This document shows, in pieces, positions 1-7,992 of a DNA stretch of 64,000 nt. The notes under the pieces were generated by a model, which saw nothing but the letters and a program-made list of their open reading frames with translations, had not been told where the DNA came from and did not search any database. Origin of the DNA: Trinickia diaoshuihuensis (GTDB lineage: Bacteria; Pseudomonadota; Gammaproteobacteria; Burkholderiales; Burkholderiaceae); assembly GCF_003390925.1 (NCBI RefSeq), contig NZ_QUBS01000026.1, positions 124,001 through 188,000 on the forward strand, in the 5' to 3' direction. Positions within the stretch are counted from its first letter, which is position 1. Each line of letters opens with the position of its first letter. Made by a program: the position numbers and the translations under genes.

Positions 1-661
1 TCTCCGAGATCTTGGCCGAGTTCGGAATGTACTCGACCACATTGGGGCCGACCGTGCTCGGCCATTTCGTGAATGCGGGTTCGACGTTTTGCTCGCTGCC
101 GCCCCAGATGCGGTTCAGCGCAAGCAGCCCGTGCAGACCGAAGGTGCTGCTCGAGGCCGATTGAAACACGACCTTGCCTTTGTATTTCGGATCGGCGAAA
201 TCGAGCCAAGAGGCGGGCGGGGCCCAGCCTTTCTCCGTGAATAGCTTCTTGTTATAGGCGATGCCCGTCATGCCGAGTTGCACGCCGGCTCCGACGTCGT
301 CCTTCATGCGTGCGAACGGATAAAGCTCCTTGAGCACGGGCGAGTCTTCGAGTTTCTCGCAGACGCCGAGACTGACGGCACGCGCCATCACGCCATCGTC
401 GAGGAAGGCGACATGCACCTGCGGATGCGCGCGGTTCGCGAGCAGCTTGGCCAGGATATCGGACGAGGTGCCGGGCACGACGGTGACCTGTACGTTATTC
501 GCTTTCTCGAACGCCGGTAGGACTTGGCTCGTGTAGGCCTTTTCCATCGGCCCGCCGTTCATGCCGATATAGATCGTTTTCGATTGCGGCCAGGCGGCCG
601 GCGCGGCGAGCATCGCGCCGGCCACGATCGCGGCGGCCGAGAGAGAGCGGAAAGCGTTCAT
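1..661 (-). CDS. ABC transporter substrate-binding protein (PotD/Fe3+-type), C-terminus outside window
   Basis: About 220 N-terminal residues are present and the reading frame stays open to base 1. The start is the ATG at 661. The N-terminus has a Sec signal peptide (MNAFRSLSAAAIVAGAMLAA, then a cleavage region near AAWPQ), so the product is periplasmic. The mature part (TIYIGMNGGPMEKAYTSQVL, later VTVVPGTSSDILAKLLANR) has the look of family 1 extracellular solute-binding proteins that deliver polyamines, phosphonates or opine-like compounds. It is the last gene of an operon with two flavoproteins, a ferredoxin, two permeases and an ATPase, so it probably binds the compound those enzymes oxidise. 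The ligand cannot be read from the sequence. Confidence 0.85.
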   Translation of the reverse strand, partial: MNAFRSLSAAAIVAGAMLAAPAAWPQSKTIYIGMNGGPMEKAYTSQVLPAFEKANNVQVTVVPGTSSDILAKLLANRAHPQVHVAFLDDGVMARAVSLGVCEKLEDSPVLKELYPFARMKDDVGAGVQLGMTGIAYNKKLFTEKGWAPPASWLDFADPKYKGKVVFQSASSSTFGLHGLLALNRIWGGSEQNVEPAFTKWPSTVGPNVVEYIPNSAKISE

Positions 662-692
662 TGAGGTCTCCTAACGATTGAAGAGCAAAGTA

Positions 693-1811
693 TCATGCGG
701 GCACGGCCGAGAAGCGGTTGACGTCGAACGCGTCGAGCGGCGTCTCGGTGGCGCCGTCGACGACGAGATCGGCTAGCACTTCGCCGACGCCCGGTGCGAG
801 CAGGAACCCGCCGCCGGAAAAACCGAATGCATGAAGCAGCCGAGGCACCTTGCGGCTCGCGCCGATCACGGGATTGTGGTCGGGCGTGCAACCTTCCACG
901 CCGCTCCACGTGCGAATCAAGAGGGCGTCGCGCAGCGCCGGCAAAAGCGCGCAGGCGTCGCGCATGACCGCGCGCGTCGTGTCCGAGGACGGTTGCGCGA
1001 ATTGGCCGTCGCCGTGACCGCGTCCGCCGCCGATGACGCAATTGCCGCGTTCGACTTGCCTCGCGTAAATACCGCCCCCGAACACGCCGAGGTTATGCTC
1101 GAGAAAGCGCGGCAGCGGCTCCGTGACCCACATATTCGGATAAATGGGCTTCATGGGAACGGCGTCGCCGAAGCGTTCGGCGAGCGTCAGTCCCCAGGCG
1201 CCGGCCGCATTGACGAGCCAGTCGCTCTCGAACGTCGTATCGCCCGCGCGCAGCGAGAACCGCTCTCCATCGTAATGCGCCTGAGTCAGCGCGGTAAGCT
1301 CGAGTACGAGCGCGCCCGCCGCTCGCGCCGCGCGCGCGAATGCCGGCGAGACGAGACGCGGGTTCGCGTGGCCGTCGCTCGCGCACAGCGAGCCGCCGAC
1401 GGCAGCCGCGCCGAGCCAAGGATAGCGCCGCCGGAACGCGGCGCCCGACATCAATTGCAATGCCAAACCATATTGCCGGGCCATGTCCGCATACGCTTCG
1501 AGACCCGCGAGGTCGGCCTCGCTGCGCGCCAAGCGCAAGTGGCCCGAGACGACGAATTCACCGTCGATGCCGATCCGCCGGGGCAACTCGTCCCAGATAC
1601 GCCGTGCCCGCATCGCGAGCGGCAGTTGTTCGGCCGGGCGGCCCTGGCAGCGTACGCCGCCGTAGTTCACGCCGCTTGCTTGCGCGCCGCAGTAACCGCG
1701 CTCGAGCAGCAGCACGCGCATGCCTTTGCGCGCAAGCGCCAGCGCGCTAGATGCGCCGACGAGCCCACCGCCGACGATCGCCACGTCGAAGTGTCGTGCG
1801 CCATCATTCAT
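693..1811 (-). CDS. FAD-dependent oxidoreductase, DAO family (HcnC/OoxB/LhpB-like)
   Basis: The 372-aa product opens with an FAD-binding Rossmann motif (FDVAIVGGGLVGASSALALA) and continues with the glycine-oxidase/D-amino acid oxidase fold; a second FAD contact is near the C-terminus (GFSGGGFLLAPGVGEVLADL). I chose the ATG at 1811 because it overlaps the stop of the preceding gene (ATGAATGA, 1804-1811), which indicates translational coupling; the longer open frame upstream is an overlap artefact. Together with the next two genes it matches the three-subunit layout of hydrogen cyanide synthase HcnABC, octopine/nopaline oxidases and D-hydroxyproline dehydrogenase. It would be the subunit that oxidises the amine substrate. 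Which of these reactions applies cannot be decided here. Confidence 0.85.
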   Translation of the reverse strand: MNDGARHFDVAIVGGGLVGASSALALARKGMRVLLLERGYCGAQASGVNYGGVRCQGRPAEQLPLAMRARRIWDELPRRIGIDGEFVVSGHLRLARSEADLAGLEAYADMARQYGLALQLMSGAAFRRRYPWLGAAAVGGSLCASDGHANPRLVSPAFARAARAAGALVLELTALTQAHYDGERFSLRAGDTTFESDWLVNAAGAWGLTLAERFGDAVPMKPIYPNMWVTEPLPRFLEHNLGVFGGGIYARQVERGNCVIGGGRGHGDGQFAQPSSDTTRAVMRDACALLPALRDALLIRTWSGVEGCTPDHNPVIGASRKVPRLLHAFGFSGGGFLLAPGVGEVLADLVVDGATETPLDAFDVNRFSAVPA

Positions 1812-3321
1812 CGCGAGCGTCCTCGGGCACGTCCGCCACGCGTTCGTCGCATAGCGCGGCGGCGAGCGGGATGGGTTTGATCGGCGCTTGCGCGCGCATT
1901 CGTCCGAGCGCCGCGGGGGACAGCCCCGTTTCACACGCGAGCAGCGCCGCGGCCGCCTCGCCGCACATCCGGCCTTGGCAGCGTCCCATGCCGACGCGCG
2001 TCAACGCTTTGAGTCGATTGAGTTCCCGCGCGGCGCCCGAACGAATGCATTGGCGAATCTCGCCCGCGTCGATTTCCTCGCAACGGCATACGGTCATTGC
2101 GTCGGGCCACGCACCTGCGCGTTCGAAGGGCGGGGGGAACGCCGCTTCGAGCCCGGCCCGGAAGATGCCCGTGCGCTGCTGTGCGCGGCGCGCGGAAACC
2201 GCGGCTTCGACGCGCGCGTTCGTGCGGTGGCCCGTGTCGTTCGTAGGGTCCATATCGTCGAGCACCGCGAGTGCGGCCAGGCGTCCCGCGCGTTCGGCGG
2301 CGTCGGCCCCCGCGACCCCGGCGCCGTCGCCTGCCACGTAGATCCCGCGCACGGAAGTACGGCCCGCCTCGTCACGTTCGGGAAGCCAGCATTGGCCGAG
2401 CGCGTCGTAGCGAAACCGGCAGCCGGCGATATCGGCAAGCTGCGTTTCCGGACGCAAGCCGAAGCTCGATCCCACGGCATCGCACTCGAGCGTATCGATG
2501 CGGCTGTCCTGCGAATCGGACGTTTTCATACCCGAGCGCCACGCGATCCCCGCAACGTGGCCGTCGCCCCGCACGCCTTCGAGCGATACGCCTCGCTCGA
2601 TGCGGATGCCGTGCGCACGAAGCCAGCCGACGTAGTAGAGCCCCTTGCCGAGCACCGACGGATGCGCCATGAGCTTAGGCAATGCGGCCGCTTGCGCGCC
2701 GGCACGGCTCGTATCGAGCACGGCAAGCACATGGGCGCCGGCTTTGGCGTATTGATAGGCGACGAGATACAGCAGCGGCCCGGTACCGGCGAAGACGATA
2801 CGTCTGCCGATTGCGCAGCCTTGCGATTTCAACGCGGTCTGCGCCGCGCCGAGCGTATAGACGCCCGGCAAGGTCCAGCCCGGCATCGGCAGCACGCGAT
2901 CCGTCGCGCCGCTTGCGATGATCAGATGCGTGAATGGCACGCTTTGCTCGCGCGTTCCGCATAGCGTGGCCAAATGCCCCGCAAGCGTACTCGAATCGGC
3001 GGCGGATGAAGGCGCTTGGGCTGCGGCGCCGGCTGGGGTTTCGCATGCCCAGACGAGCGTATTCGGGCGATAGTCGACCTGCGGCAATGCCCGCGCCATC
3101 GCCGCATGCAGCGCGGCGGCCTTGCGCGCCTCGAATCCGTACAGTGCGCGCGCCGGCCGTACGAAGCCCGCGCCCTCGGGTGGTTGCCGATAGATTTGAC
3201 CGCCCCAGCGCGCGTTTTCGTCGAGCACGACCGGATGCACGCCCTCGGCGGCTAGCGTTTCGGCCGCCCGTACTCCGGCGGGGCCCGCACCGACGATCAC
3301 GACTTTCGCCGGACGCGTCAT
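1804..3321 (-). CDS. NAD(P)/FAD-dependent oxidoreductase with C-terminal BFD-like [2Fe-2S] domain (HcnB/OoxA-like)
   Basis: The product has 505 aa. The N-terminal dinucleotide motif VVIVGAGPAGVRAAETLA binds FAD, and a second nucleotide-binding region lies mid-protein (GRRIVFAGTGPLLYLVA). The C-terminal 100 residues contain CRCEE and later GRCQGRMC, the cysteine pattern of a BFD-type [2Fe-2S] domain. This architecture is that of HcnB and the A subunit of opine oxidases, which pass electrons from the amine-oxidising subunit towards the respiratory chain. The start ATG at 3321 overlaps the ferredoxin stop by four bases (ATGA). The upstream extension in the open frame lies inside the ferredoxin gene and is rejected. 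Confidence 0.87.
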   Translation of the reverse strand: MTRPAKVVIVGAGPAGVRAAETLAAEGVHPVVLDENARWGGQIYRQPPEGAGFVRPARALYGFEARKAAALHAAMARALPQVDYRPNTLVWACETPAGAAAQAPSSAADSSTLAGHLATLCGTREQSVPFTHLIIASGATDRVLPMPGWTLPGVYTLGAAQTALKSQGCAIGRRIVFAGTGPLLYLVAYQYAKAGAHVLAVLDTSRAGAQAAALPKLMAHPSVLGKGLYYVGWLRAHGIRIERGVSLEGVRGDGHVAGIAWRSGMKTSDSQDSRIDTLECDAVGSSFGLRPETQLADIAGCRFRYDALGQCWLPERDEAGRTSVRGIYVAGDGAGVAGADAAERAGRLAALAVLDDMDPTNDTGHRTNARVEAAVSARRAQQRTGIFRAGLEAAFPPPFERAGAWPDAMTVCRCEEIDAGEIRQCIRSGAARELNRLKALTRVGMGRCQGRMCGEAAAALLACETGLSPAALGRMRAQAPIKPIPLAAALCDERVADVPEDARDE

Positions 3322-3635
3322 GGCGCGGTCCCGCAGGGGCTCTGGCGCGGGTGCGTCAGCAGGCGCATGCCGGCTTCGATGCCTGTCGTGCAGGCGCGTA
3401 GCGGTTGACCCTCTTCGGTTCGAACCCAGCAGTCTTGGCAAGCGCCGATCAAGCAAAATCCGGCGCGTGGTTCACCCGTGAAATCCGCTGCGCGTAGCGA
3501 TCGCCGCACCGTGAGAATGGCCGTGAGCACGGTGTCGCCCGCGAGGGCCCGGGCGCGCGTGCCGTCGAGCGAGAAGAAGACGGGAACGCGGCCGGTTTCG
3601 GCTATGCGTACCAGTTGCGCTTCGTCGTGGTGCAT
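3318..3635 (-). CDS. (2Fe-2S)-binding ferredoxin-like subunit (HcnA-like)
   Basis: This 105-aa protein carries a ferredoxin-type cysteine set, C61-x4-C66-x2-C69 with a further C82 (CLIGACQDC, then RACTTG). Its size and position ahead of two flavoprotein genes match HcnA of hydrogen cyanide synthase and the small subunit of opine and D-hydroxyproline dehydrogenases. It should form an electron-transfer subunit of the heterotrimer. It is coupled to the next gene by an ATGA overlap at 3318-3321 and follows the ABC permease gene by 34 bp, so the transport and oxidation genes look co-transcribed. Confidence 0.83.
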   Translation of the reverse strand: MHHDEAQLVRIAETGRVPVFFSLDGTRARALAGDTVLTAILTVRRSLRAADFTGEPRAGFCLIGACQDCWVRTEEGQPLRACTTGIEAGMRLLTHPRQSPCGTAP

Positions 3636-3669
3636 GTTCGGTGTCCTAAGTACGGAAAGAGCGACGCAG

Positions 3670-4464
3670 TCAATGCTGGCCGATCAATATGCGATTCAAG
3701 CCGTAGATGCGATCGAGCAGCAGCATGGCGGCGGCCGTGACGAAGATGACCAGCGTCGAGACGGACGCCATCATGGGATCGATCGATTCCGTCGCGTACA
3801 TGTACATGCGCACCGGCAAGGTCACGGTTTGCGGTGATGTGACGAAGATCGACATCGTGAGTTCGTCGAAACTATTGATGAATGCGAGGAGCCAGCCGCC
3901 CGTGATGCCCGGGACGATCATCGGGAGGGTGACGCGCCGAAACGTCGTCCACGCGTCGGCGCCCAGCGATTGGGCCGCATGCTCCACGCTGCGGTCCAAG
4001 CCGGTTGCCGCGGCCAGCACGAGGCGCAGCACGAACGGCGTGACGATCACTGTATGAGCGAGGACGAGCCAGGCGAACGAGCCCGTCGCGCCGATTAGCG
4101 CAAAGAAGCGCAGCAGCGCGATGCCGAGCACGAGTCCGGGGATGACGAGCGGCGACAGCAACAACGCGTTCAAGAAGTCCCGGCCGGGGAAGCGCGCTCG
4201 CGCGATGGCCAAACCGGCCGGCAAGGCGATGGCCAGCGAGAGGGTGGCCGAGGCGAACGCGAGCTTCAGGCTTGTGAGGAAGGCCGAAATGAAGTCCGGA
4301 TAATGCAAGATCGCGCGGAACCATCGGAGAGACAATCCGTGCGTAGGTAACGTGAGCGTCTCTTCGGGCGTAAACGCCACGAGTACGACGATCAAAAGCG
4401 GAGCCAGCACGAACGCAATGACGAGCGTGTGGAAGGCGAGGGCGAGTGGGCCGTTGCGTCGCAT
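3670..4464 (-). CDS. ABC transporter permease, PotC-like
   Basis: This 264-aa inner-membrane protein has about six hydrophobic segments, the first at residues 10-32 (LAFHTLVIAFVLAPLLIVVL). The permease EAA-like loop is seen around AAQSLGADAWTTFRRVTLPM followed by IVPGITGG, the ATPase-contact motif of spermidine/putrescine- and iron-type importers. It ends 34 bp before the ferredoxin gene and begins 16 bp after the partner permease. It would form the translocation channel as a heterodimer with that partner. The substrate is unknown, but linkage to an HcnABC-like oxidase suggests an amine or opine. Confidence 0.88.
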   Translation of the reverse strand: MRRNGPLALAFHTLVIAFVLAPLLIVVLVAFTPEETLTLPTHGLSLRWFRAILHYPDFISAFLTSLKLAFASATLSLAIALPAGLAIARARFPGRDFLNALLLSPLVIPGLVLGIALLRFFALIGATGSFAWLVLAHTVIVTPFVLRLVLAAATGLDRSVEHAAQSLGADAWTTFRRVTLPMIVPGITGGWLLAFINSFDELTMSIFVTSPQTVTLPVRMYMYATESIDPMMASVSTLVIFVTAAAMLLLDRIYGLNRILIGQH

Positions 4465-4480
4465 GGGAATTTCCTCTCGC

Positions 4481-5407
4481 TTAGCCCATCGCGCGGCCGT
4501 AGCGGCGTTCGAGCACGCGGTAGTAGGTCAGCATGATGACTAGGTTGGCGGCGAGCAGAAGCAAGGCGATCGTGGCGCCGAGCGGCCAGTTCAGCGAGCC
4601 GAGAAATTCGTCGTAGACGGCGGTCGCCGCCACTTTCAAACGCCTTCCGCCGAGCAAGCCTGGGATCGCGAAGGCGCTGGCCGACAGCCCGAACACCATC
4701 AAACTGCCCGAGAGCACGCCCGGCATGATCTGCGGCAGCACGATGCGGCGCAGCGTCGTGGCGGGCGAGGCCATCAAGGAAAGGGCGGCTTGCTCGGTTT
4801 GCGGATCGAGCTTTTGCAACGAGGTCCAAACCGGGATGACCATGAACGGCAGCATGACGTGCACGAGCGCGATGATGATCGCGAACTGCGTGTATTCGAG
4901 CTTGTAGGGACCGAGGCCGAGGAGCGCGAACGCTTGGTTGACGACGCCGGCGGTGCCGAGCAGCATGCTCCAGCCGAACGCCCGGACGACGACCGACACG
5001 AGCAGCGGCGCGAGGATCACGAGCAGGCAGGCGGAGCGCCACGGATCGCGCATCTTCGATAACACATAGGCTTCCGGTGCGCCGATGGCCGCGCACAAAA
5101 CGGTCGTCGTCGCCGCGATTCCGAAGGTGCGCAAGAAGATCGTTTGATAGTAGGGCGAACTCAAGACGTTCGAATAGTTGCCGAACTGGAACGCGGCGAT
5201 CGGCCCGACCGACGGATCGAACCGGTAAAACGTCAAAACGAACGTCATCGCGAGCGGCACGAGCACGAGCACCGCGAATAGCGCGAGCGCCGGCGCGCAT
5301 AGCAGCCACATCGGCGCGTAGGCTCGCCATGTGATGCGCGGCGCGGCGCCCGGCGCTGCCTGCCGCGACGGTTGTTTCACGCCCGCTTCCAGCGTCGCGT
5401 TAGCCAT
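4481..5407 (-). CDS. ABC transporter permease, PotB-like
   Basis: The 308-aa inner-membrane permease contains an N-terminal hydrophobic anchor (WLLCAPALALFAVLVLVPLA), five or more further membrane segments, and the cytoplasmic coupling loop (AALSLMASPATTLRRIVLPQ). I place the start at the ATG at 5407, which overlaps the end of the ATPase gene by eight bases. The longer open frame to 5653 runs antiparallel to ATPase coding sequence and reads as low-complexity protein, so it is rejected. It pairs with the PotC-like permease downstream to form the membrane channel of the importer. Confidence 0.88.
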   Translation of the reverse strand: MANATLEAGVKQPSRQAAPGAAPRITWRAYAPMWLLCAPALALFAVLVLVPLAMTFVLTFYRFDPSVGPIAAFQFGNYSNVLSSPYYQTIFLRTFGIAATTTVLCAAIGAPEAYVLSKMRDPWRSACLLVILAPLLVSVVVRAFGWSMLLGTAGVVNQAFALLGLGPYKLEYTQFAIIIALVHVMLPFMVIPVWTSLQKLDPQTEQAALSLMASPATTLRRIVLPQIMPGVLSGSLMVFGLSASAFAIPGLLGGRRLKVAATAVYDEFLGSLNWPLGATIALLLLAANLVIMLTYYRVLERRYGRAMG

Positions 5408-6485
5408 GGCGGGTATCCTTCGCAACCAAGCGCACGGCCTCGCGCTTCCAATCGATGGCGACGCTTTCGCCTTCCGCGATCGGCTCGCCCCCCTCGTTCT
5501 GACAGCAGACGAGCACTTCGCCGAGCCTGCAATCGACACGGTACAGCCATTGGCTGCCGAGGAAGAAGCGGCTCGTGACCGTTGCGGGCACGCGGCCTCG
5601 GCCGCTGACGTCCAAGCGTACCTTCTCGGGGCGAATGCAGATGGTGACGGCATCGCCGGTCGTCACGGCATCGTTTCGCGGGTGCGCCGCCTGACCGACC
5701 TCGATACGATCGTCCCCGATCGTCACGTGCAAGTTCGCATCGTCGTGCGCGACGACGGTCCCCGAGAAAAGATTGGCCTTGCCGATGAATTCGGAGACGA
5801 ACCGGTTTTCCGGTCGTTCGTAGGCACGGTAGGGCGTATCGACTTGCGTGATGCGGCCGGCTTCCATGACGACGACGCGATCGCTGATGGACAGCGCCTC
5901 CGATTGGTCGTGCGTGACCATGATCGTCGTCGTGCCGATGCGGCGCTGAATGGCTCTGAGTTCGAATTGCATTTCCTCGCGCAGCTTGGCGTCGAGGTTC
6001 GACATCGGTTCGTCGAGTAGTAAGACGGGCGGGGCGATGACGATCGCGCGGGCGATAGCGACGCGTTGACGCTGGCCGCCCGAGAGCTCGCGCGGGAAGC
6101 GATCGGCGAATGCATCGAGGCGTACGAGCGAGAGCGCCTCGCGCACGCGCGTGTCGCTCTCGGCCTTGCCGACGCGGCGCATCTCGAGCCCGAAGCGCAC
6201 GTTCTGCGCCACGGTCATATGCGGAAACAGCGCGTAGCTTTGAAAGACGATGCCCAGGCCGCGCTGATTCGGCTTCATATCGGTGATGTCGCGCCCGTCC
6301 AGCACGATGCGCCCGCTCGTCGCTTGCACGAAGCCGGCGATCATCTGCAGTGTGGTGGTCTTGCCGCAGCCGGACGGGCCGAGCAGAGAGACGAATTCGC
6401 CTCTTTCGACCGACAAATTCAAATCGGTTACCGCGTGCAAGTTGCCGAACGACTTCGAGACGTCGGCAAGCGTGAGGAACGACAT
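5400..6485 (-). CDS. ABC transporter ATP-binding protein, PotA-like
   Basis: The 361-aa ATPase shows Walker A (GPSGCGKT, residues 36-43), the ABC signature (LSGGQ, residues 134-138) and Walker B (VLLLDEP, with D158 and E159). The C-terminal third has the TOBE-like extension typical of the PotA/FbpC/UgpC importers. It energises the two adjacent permeases and is the first gene of the minus-strand transport/oxidation operon. The 318-bp gap upstream separates it from a divergent IclR regulator, the usual layout for a substrate-induced catabolic operon. Confidence 0.9.
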   Translation of the reverse strand: MSFLTLADVSKSFGNLHAVTDLNLSVERGEFVSLLGPSGCGKTTTLQMIAGFVQATSGRIVLDGRDITDMKPNQRGLGIVFQSYALFPHMTVAQNVRFGLEMRRVGKAESDTRVREALSLVRLDAFADRFPRELSGGQRQRVAIARAIVIAPPVLLLDEPMSNLDAKLREEMQFELRAIQRRIGTTTIMVTHDQSEALSISDRVVVMEAGRITQVDTPYRAYERPENRFVSEFIGKANLFSGTVVAHDDANLHVTIGDDRIEVGQAAHPRNDAVTTGDAVTICIRPEKVRLDVSGRGRVPATVTSRFFLGSQWLYRVDCRLGEVLVCCQNEGGEPIAEGESVAIDWKREAVRLVAKDTRHG

Positions 6486-6803
6486 GATTCGGACTCCCTT
6501 GCCTGATAGGTCGGCCCTCTCGATGCGTACGCGTATCGGGGCATCAGGCTGCGCCGATTCTGTCCAGCCATATAGGCTGAGTCAATTTAGAATTCCGGTC
6601 ATTGATAGAAAAATGGAAAAAATTCCGTCCAATGAAATAACTGTGCGACGACGCAGAGATATCTTTCATCGGGTGAGGGGAGGGTTATCCCTCGGCGTGT
6701 GCAGCCTCAGGGCACCCGGCGGGGAAAGCTGCGATACTGCGCGGGCGATCGATGAAGCCGACGATATTCCACTGATCAGAACCTGAGGACGGAGAATGGC
6801 CCA
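6486..6803. other. Divergent promoter region between the ABC/oxidase operon and the IclR gene
   Basis: The 318-bp gap holds promoters for both directions. Its centre (about 6580-6660) is conspicuously AT-rich and carries two similar 15-mers described separately. A GGAG at 6791-6794 is the likely ribosome binding site of the IclR gene. I see no additional gene. Confidence 0.6.
6591..6635. promoter_or_regulatory. Candidate IclR operator: two imperfect 15-bp direct repeats
   Basis: AATTCCGGTCATTGA (6591-6605) and AATTCCGTCCAATGA (6621-6635) match at 12 of 15 positions and are spaced exactly 30 bp start to start, close to three helical turns. They sit between the divergent operon and its IclR gene. 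Binding by the IclR protein is inferred from position only. Confidence 0.4.
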
Positions 6804-7673
6804 ATGAGCGGGGTATCCCTACAGGAAGACGAGTTCAAGCCCGGCGACGAGAGCGCCGATGCCCCCGGCGTGGGCATGCTCCCACGGGCGTTCGCGCTCG
6901 TGCGGGCACTCGCCTTGCACCAAGCGAGCGGGGCGCGCGTGACCCAACTGGCCAAGATGGTCGGGCTCACGCAAGGCACGACGCACCGCATTTTGCGCGC
7001 CCTCATCGCGGAGGGCATGGTCGAACAGGACGAGCGCTCGAAGCTGTACCGGCTAGGCGTGGATTTTTTCGCCCTGGCGGCGCAGGCCGGAAATCCGGGC
7101 GGCATGCGTATGTTGTGCCGCCCCGCGTTGCTTAGGCTATGCGCGAGTTTGGGCGAGACGATCTTCCTGCTCGCAAAAAGCGGGTTCGACGCCGTGTGCC
7201 TCGATCTATGCGAGGGCCCTTTTCCAATCCGTTCATTTACGAACGACGTGGGCGGACGCATCGCGCTAGGGGTGGGGCAAGGGAGTCTCGCGATCCTCGC
7301 GTTCCTGCCCGAAGCCGAGCGGGAGGAAATCATTCGCTTCAACGTGCCGCGTATTCGCGGTCATGGCGTACTGGACGAGGTCTATCTGCGTACCGAAATA
7401 GAACGCGTGCGCCAGCTCGGCTACGCGGCGCGCAACAGCGGGGTGCTCGAAGGGATGGCGGGCGTCGCCGTGCCCATTCTCGATCGCACCGGAACGGCGG
7501 TGGCGGCGCTCAGCGTCGGTACGTTGTCGTCTCGGCTCGGTGAGGACCGGCTGCCGATGGTCGTCGAGTTGTTGAAGCGGCAAGCCGATTCGATCGGCCC
7601 ATTGACCAATCCCTTCGACGTCGCGCTCAAGCGCCGGCCGGCGCACGGGCTGGGCGCCGCGCTCGGCGCATAG
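6804..7673 (+). CDS. IclR-family transcriptional regulator
   Basis: The 289-aa product has an N-terminal winged helix-turn-helix (RVTQLAKMVGLTQGTTHRIL, about residues 47-66) and a C-terminal IclR effector domain (about residues 100-270; ending in a helix with LLKRQADSIG). It is transcribed away from the transporter/oxidase operon and probably controls it in response to the imported substrate or a catabolite. The ATG at 6804 has GGAG nine bases upstream. An ATG at 6796 meets a stop after three codons and cannot be used. Confidence 0.88.
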   Translation: MSGVSLQEDEFKPGDESADAPGVGMLPRAFALVRALALHQASGARVTQLAKMVGLTQGTTHRILRALIAEGMVEQDERSKLYRLGVDFFALAAQAGNPGGMRMLCRPALLRLCASLGETIFLLAKSGFDAVCLDLCEGPFPIRSFTNDVGGRIALGVGQGSLAILAFLPEAEREEIIRFNVPRIRGHGVLDEVYLRTEIERVRQLGYAARNSGVLEGMAGVAVPILDRTGTAVAALSVGTLSSRLGEDRLPMVVELLKRQADSIGPLTNPFDVALKRRPAHGLGAALGA

Positions 7674-7992
7674 ACACACCGGGAATATCGTGCAGGATTA
7701 ACGATTTAATCGAAGTCTAATACAAGGATGTCGTAATAAATTTGAAATAACCGAGGAGTGAGTCCATTCCGATGCGGGGGCGCTCGATGCATAGTGAGAA
7801 AGCCGATCGGCGGCCTGCTAGTTTTTGTAGCGGGGGGCATTTGTTATTTGTTTATCGATAGGGTTCAATACGGTTCGTTGAATAAAACGAACGCCAGATT
7901 GAGAGAGATTCGAAAGACTGGCGATACGGATGATAGTCCGAAAGACCAGTCAGTACCTGCCGGGGCACTCTCACTCTTCTGGAGGTTCATCG
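7674..7992. other. Leader/promoter region of the PLD-like gene
   Basis: The gap is AT-richer than its surroundings (for example 7710-7760 and 7840-7900) and has no convincing gene. It contains an inverted repeat (7873-7892) and a strong GGAGG ribosome binding site at 7981-7985 in front of the ATG at 7993. An open frame starting at 7758 spans most of the PLD gene in another frame and is arginine-rich, so it is not believed. Confidence 0.55.
7873..7892. promoter_or_regulatory. Inverted repeat upstream of the PLD-like gene
   Basis: GTTCGTT (7873-7879) and AACGAAC (7886-7892) form a perfect 7-bp palindrome with a 6-bp AT-rich centre, about 100 bp ahead of the gene. It could be an operator or a leader hairpin. 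There is no U-run after it, so it is not a typical terminator. Confidence 0.4.

Noticed and set aside
693-3635. A true hydrogen cyanide synthase (hcnABC)
   Set aside because: The subunit layout fits, but the co-transcribed importer and IclR regulator point to catabolism of an imported compound, and opine or hydroxyproline oxidases share the same layout.
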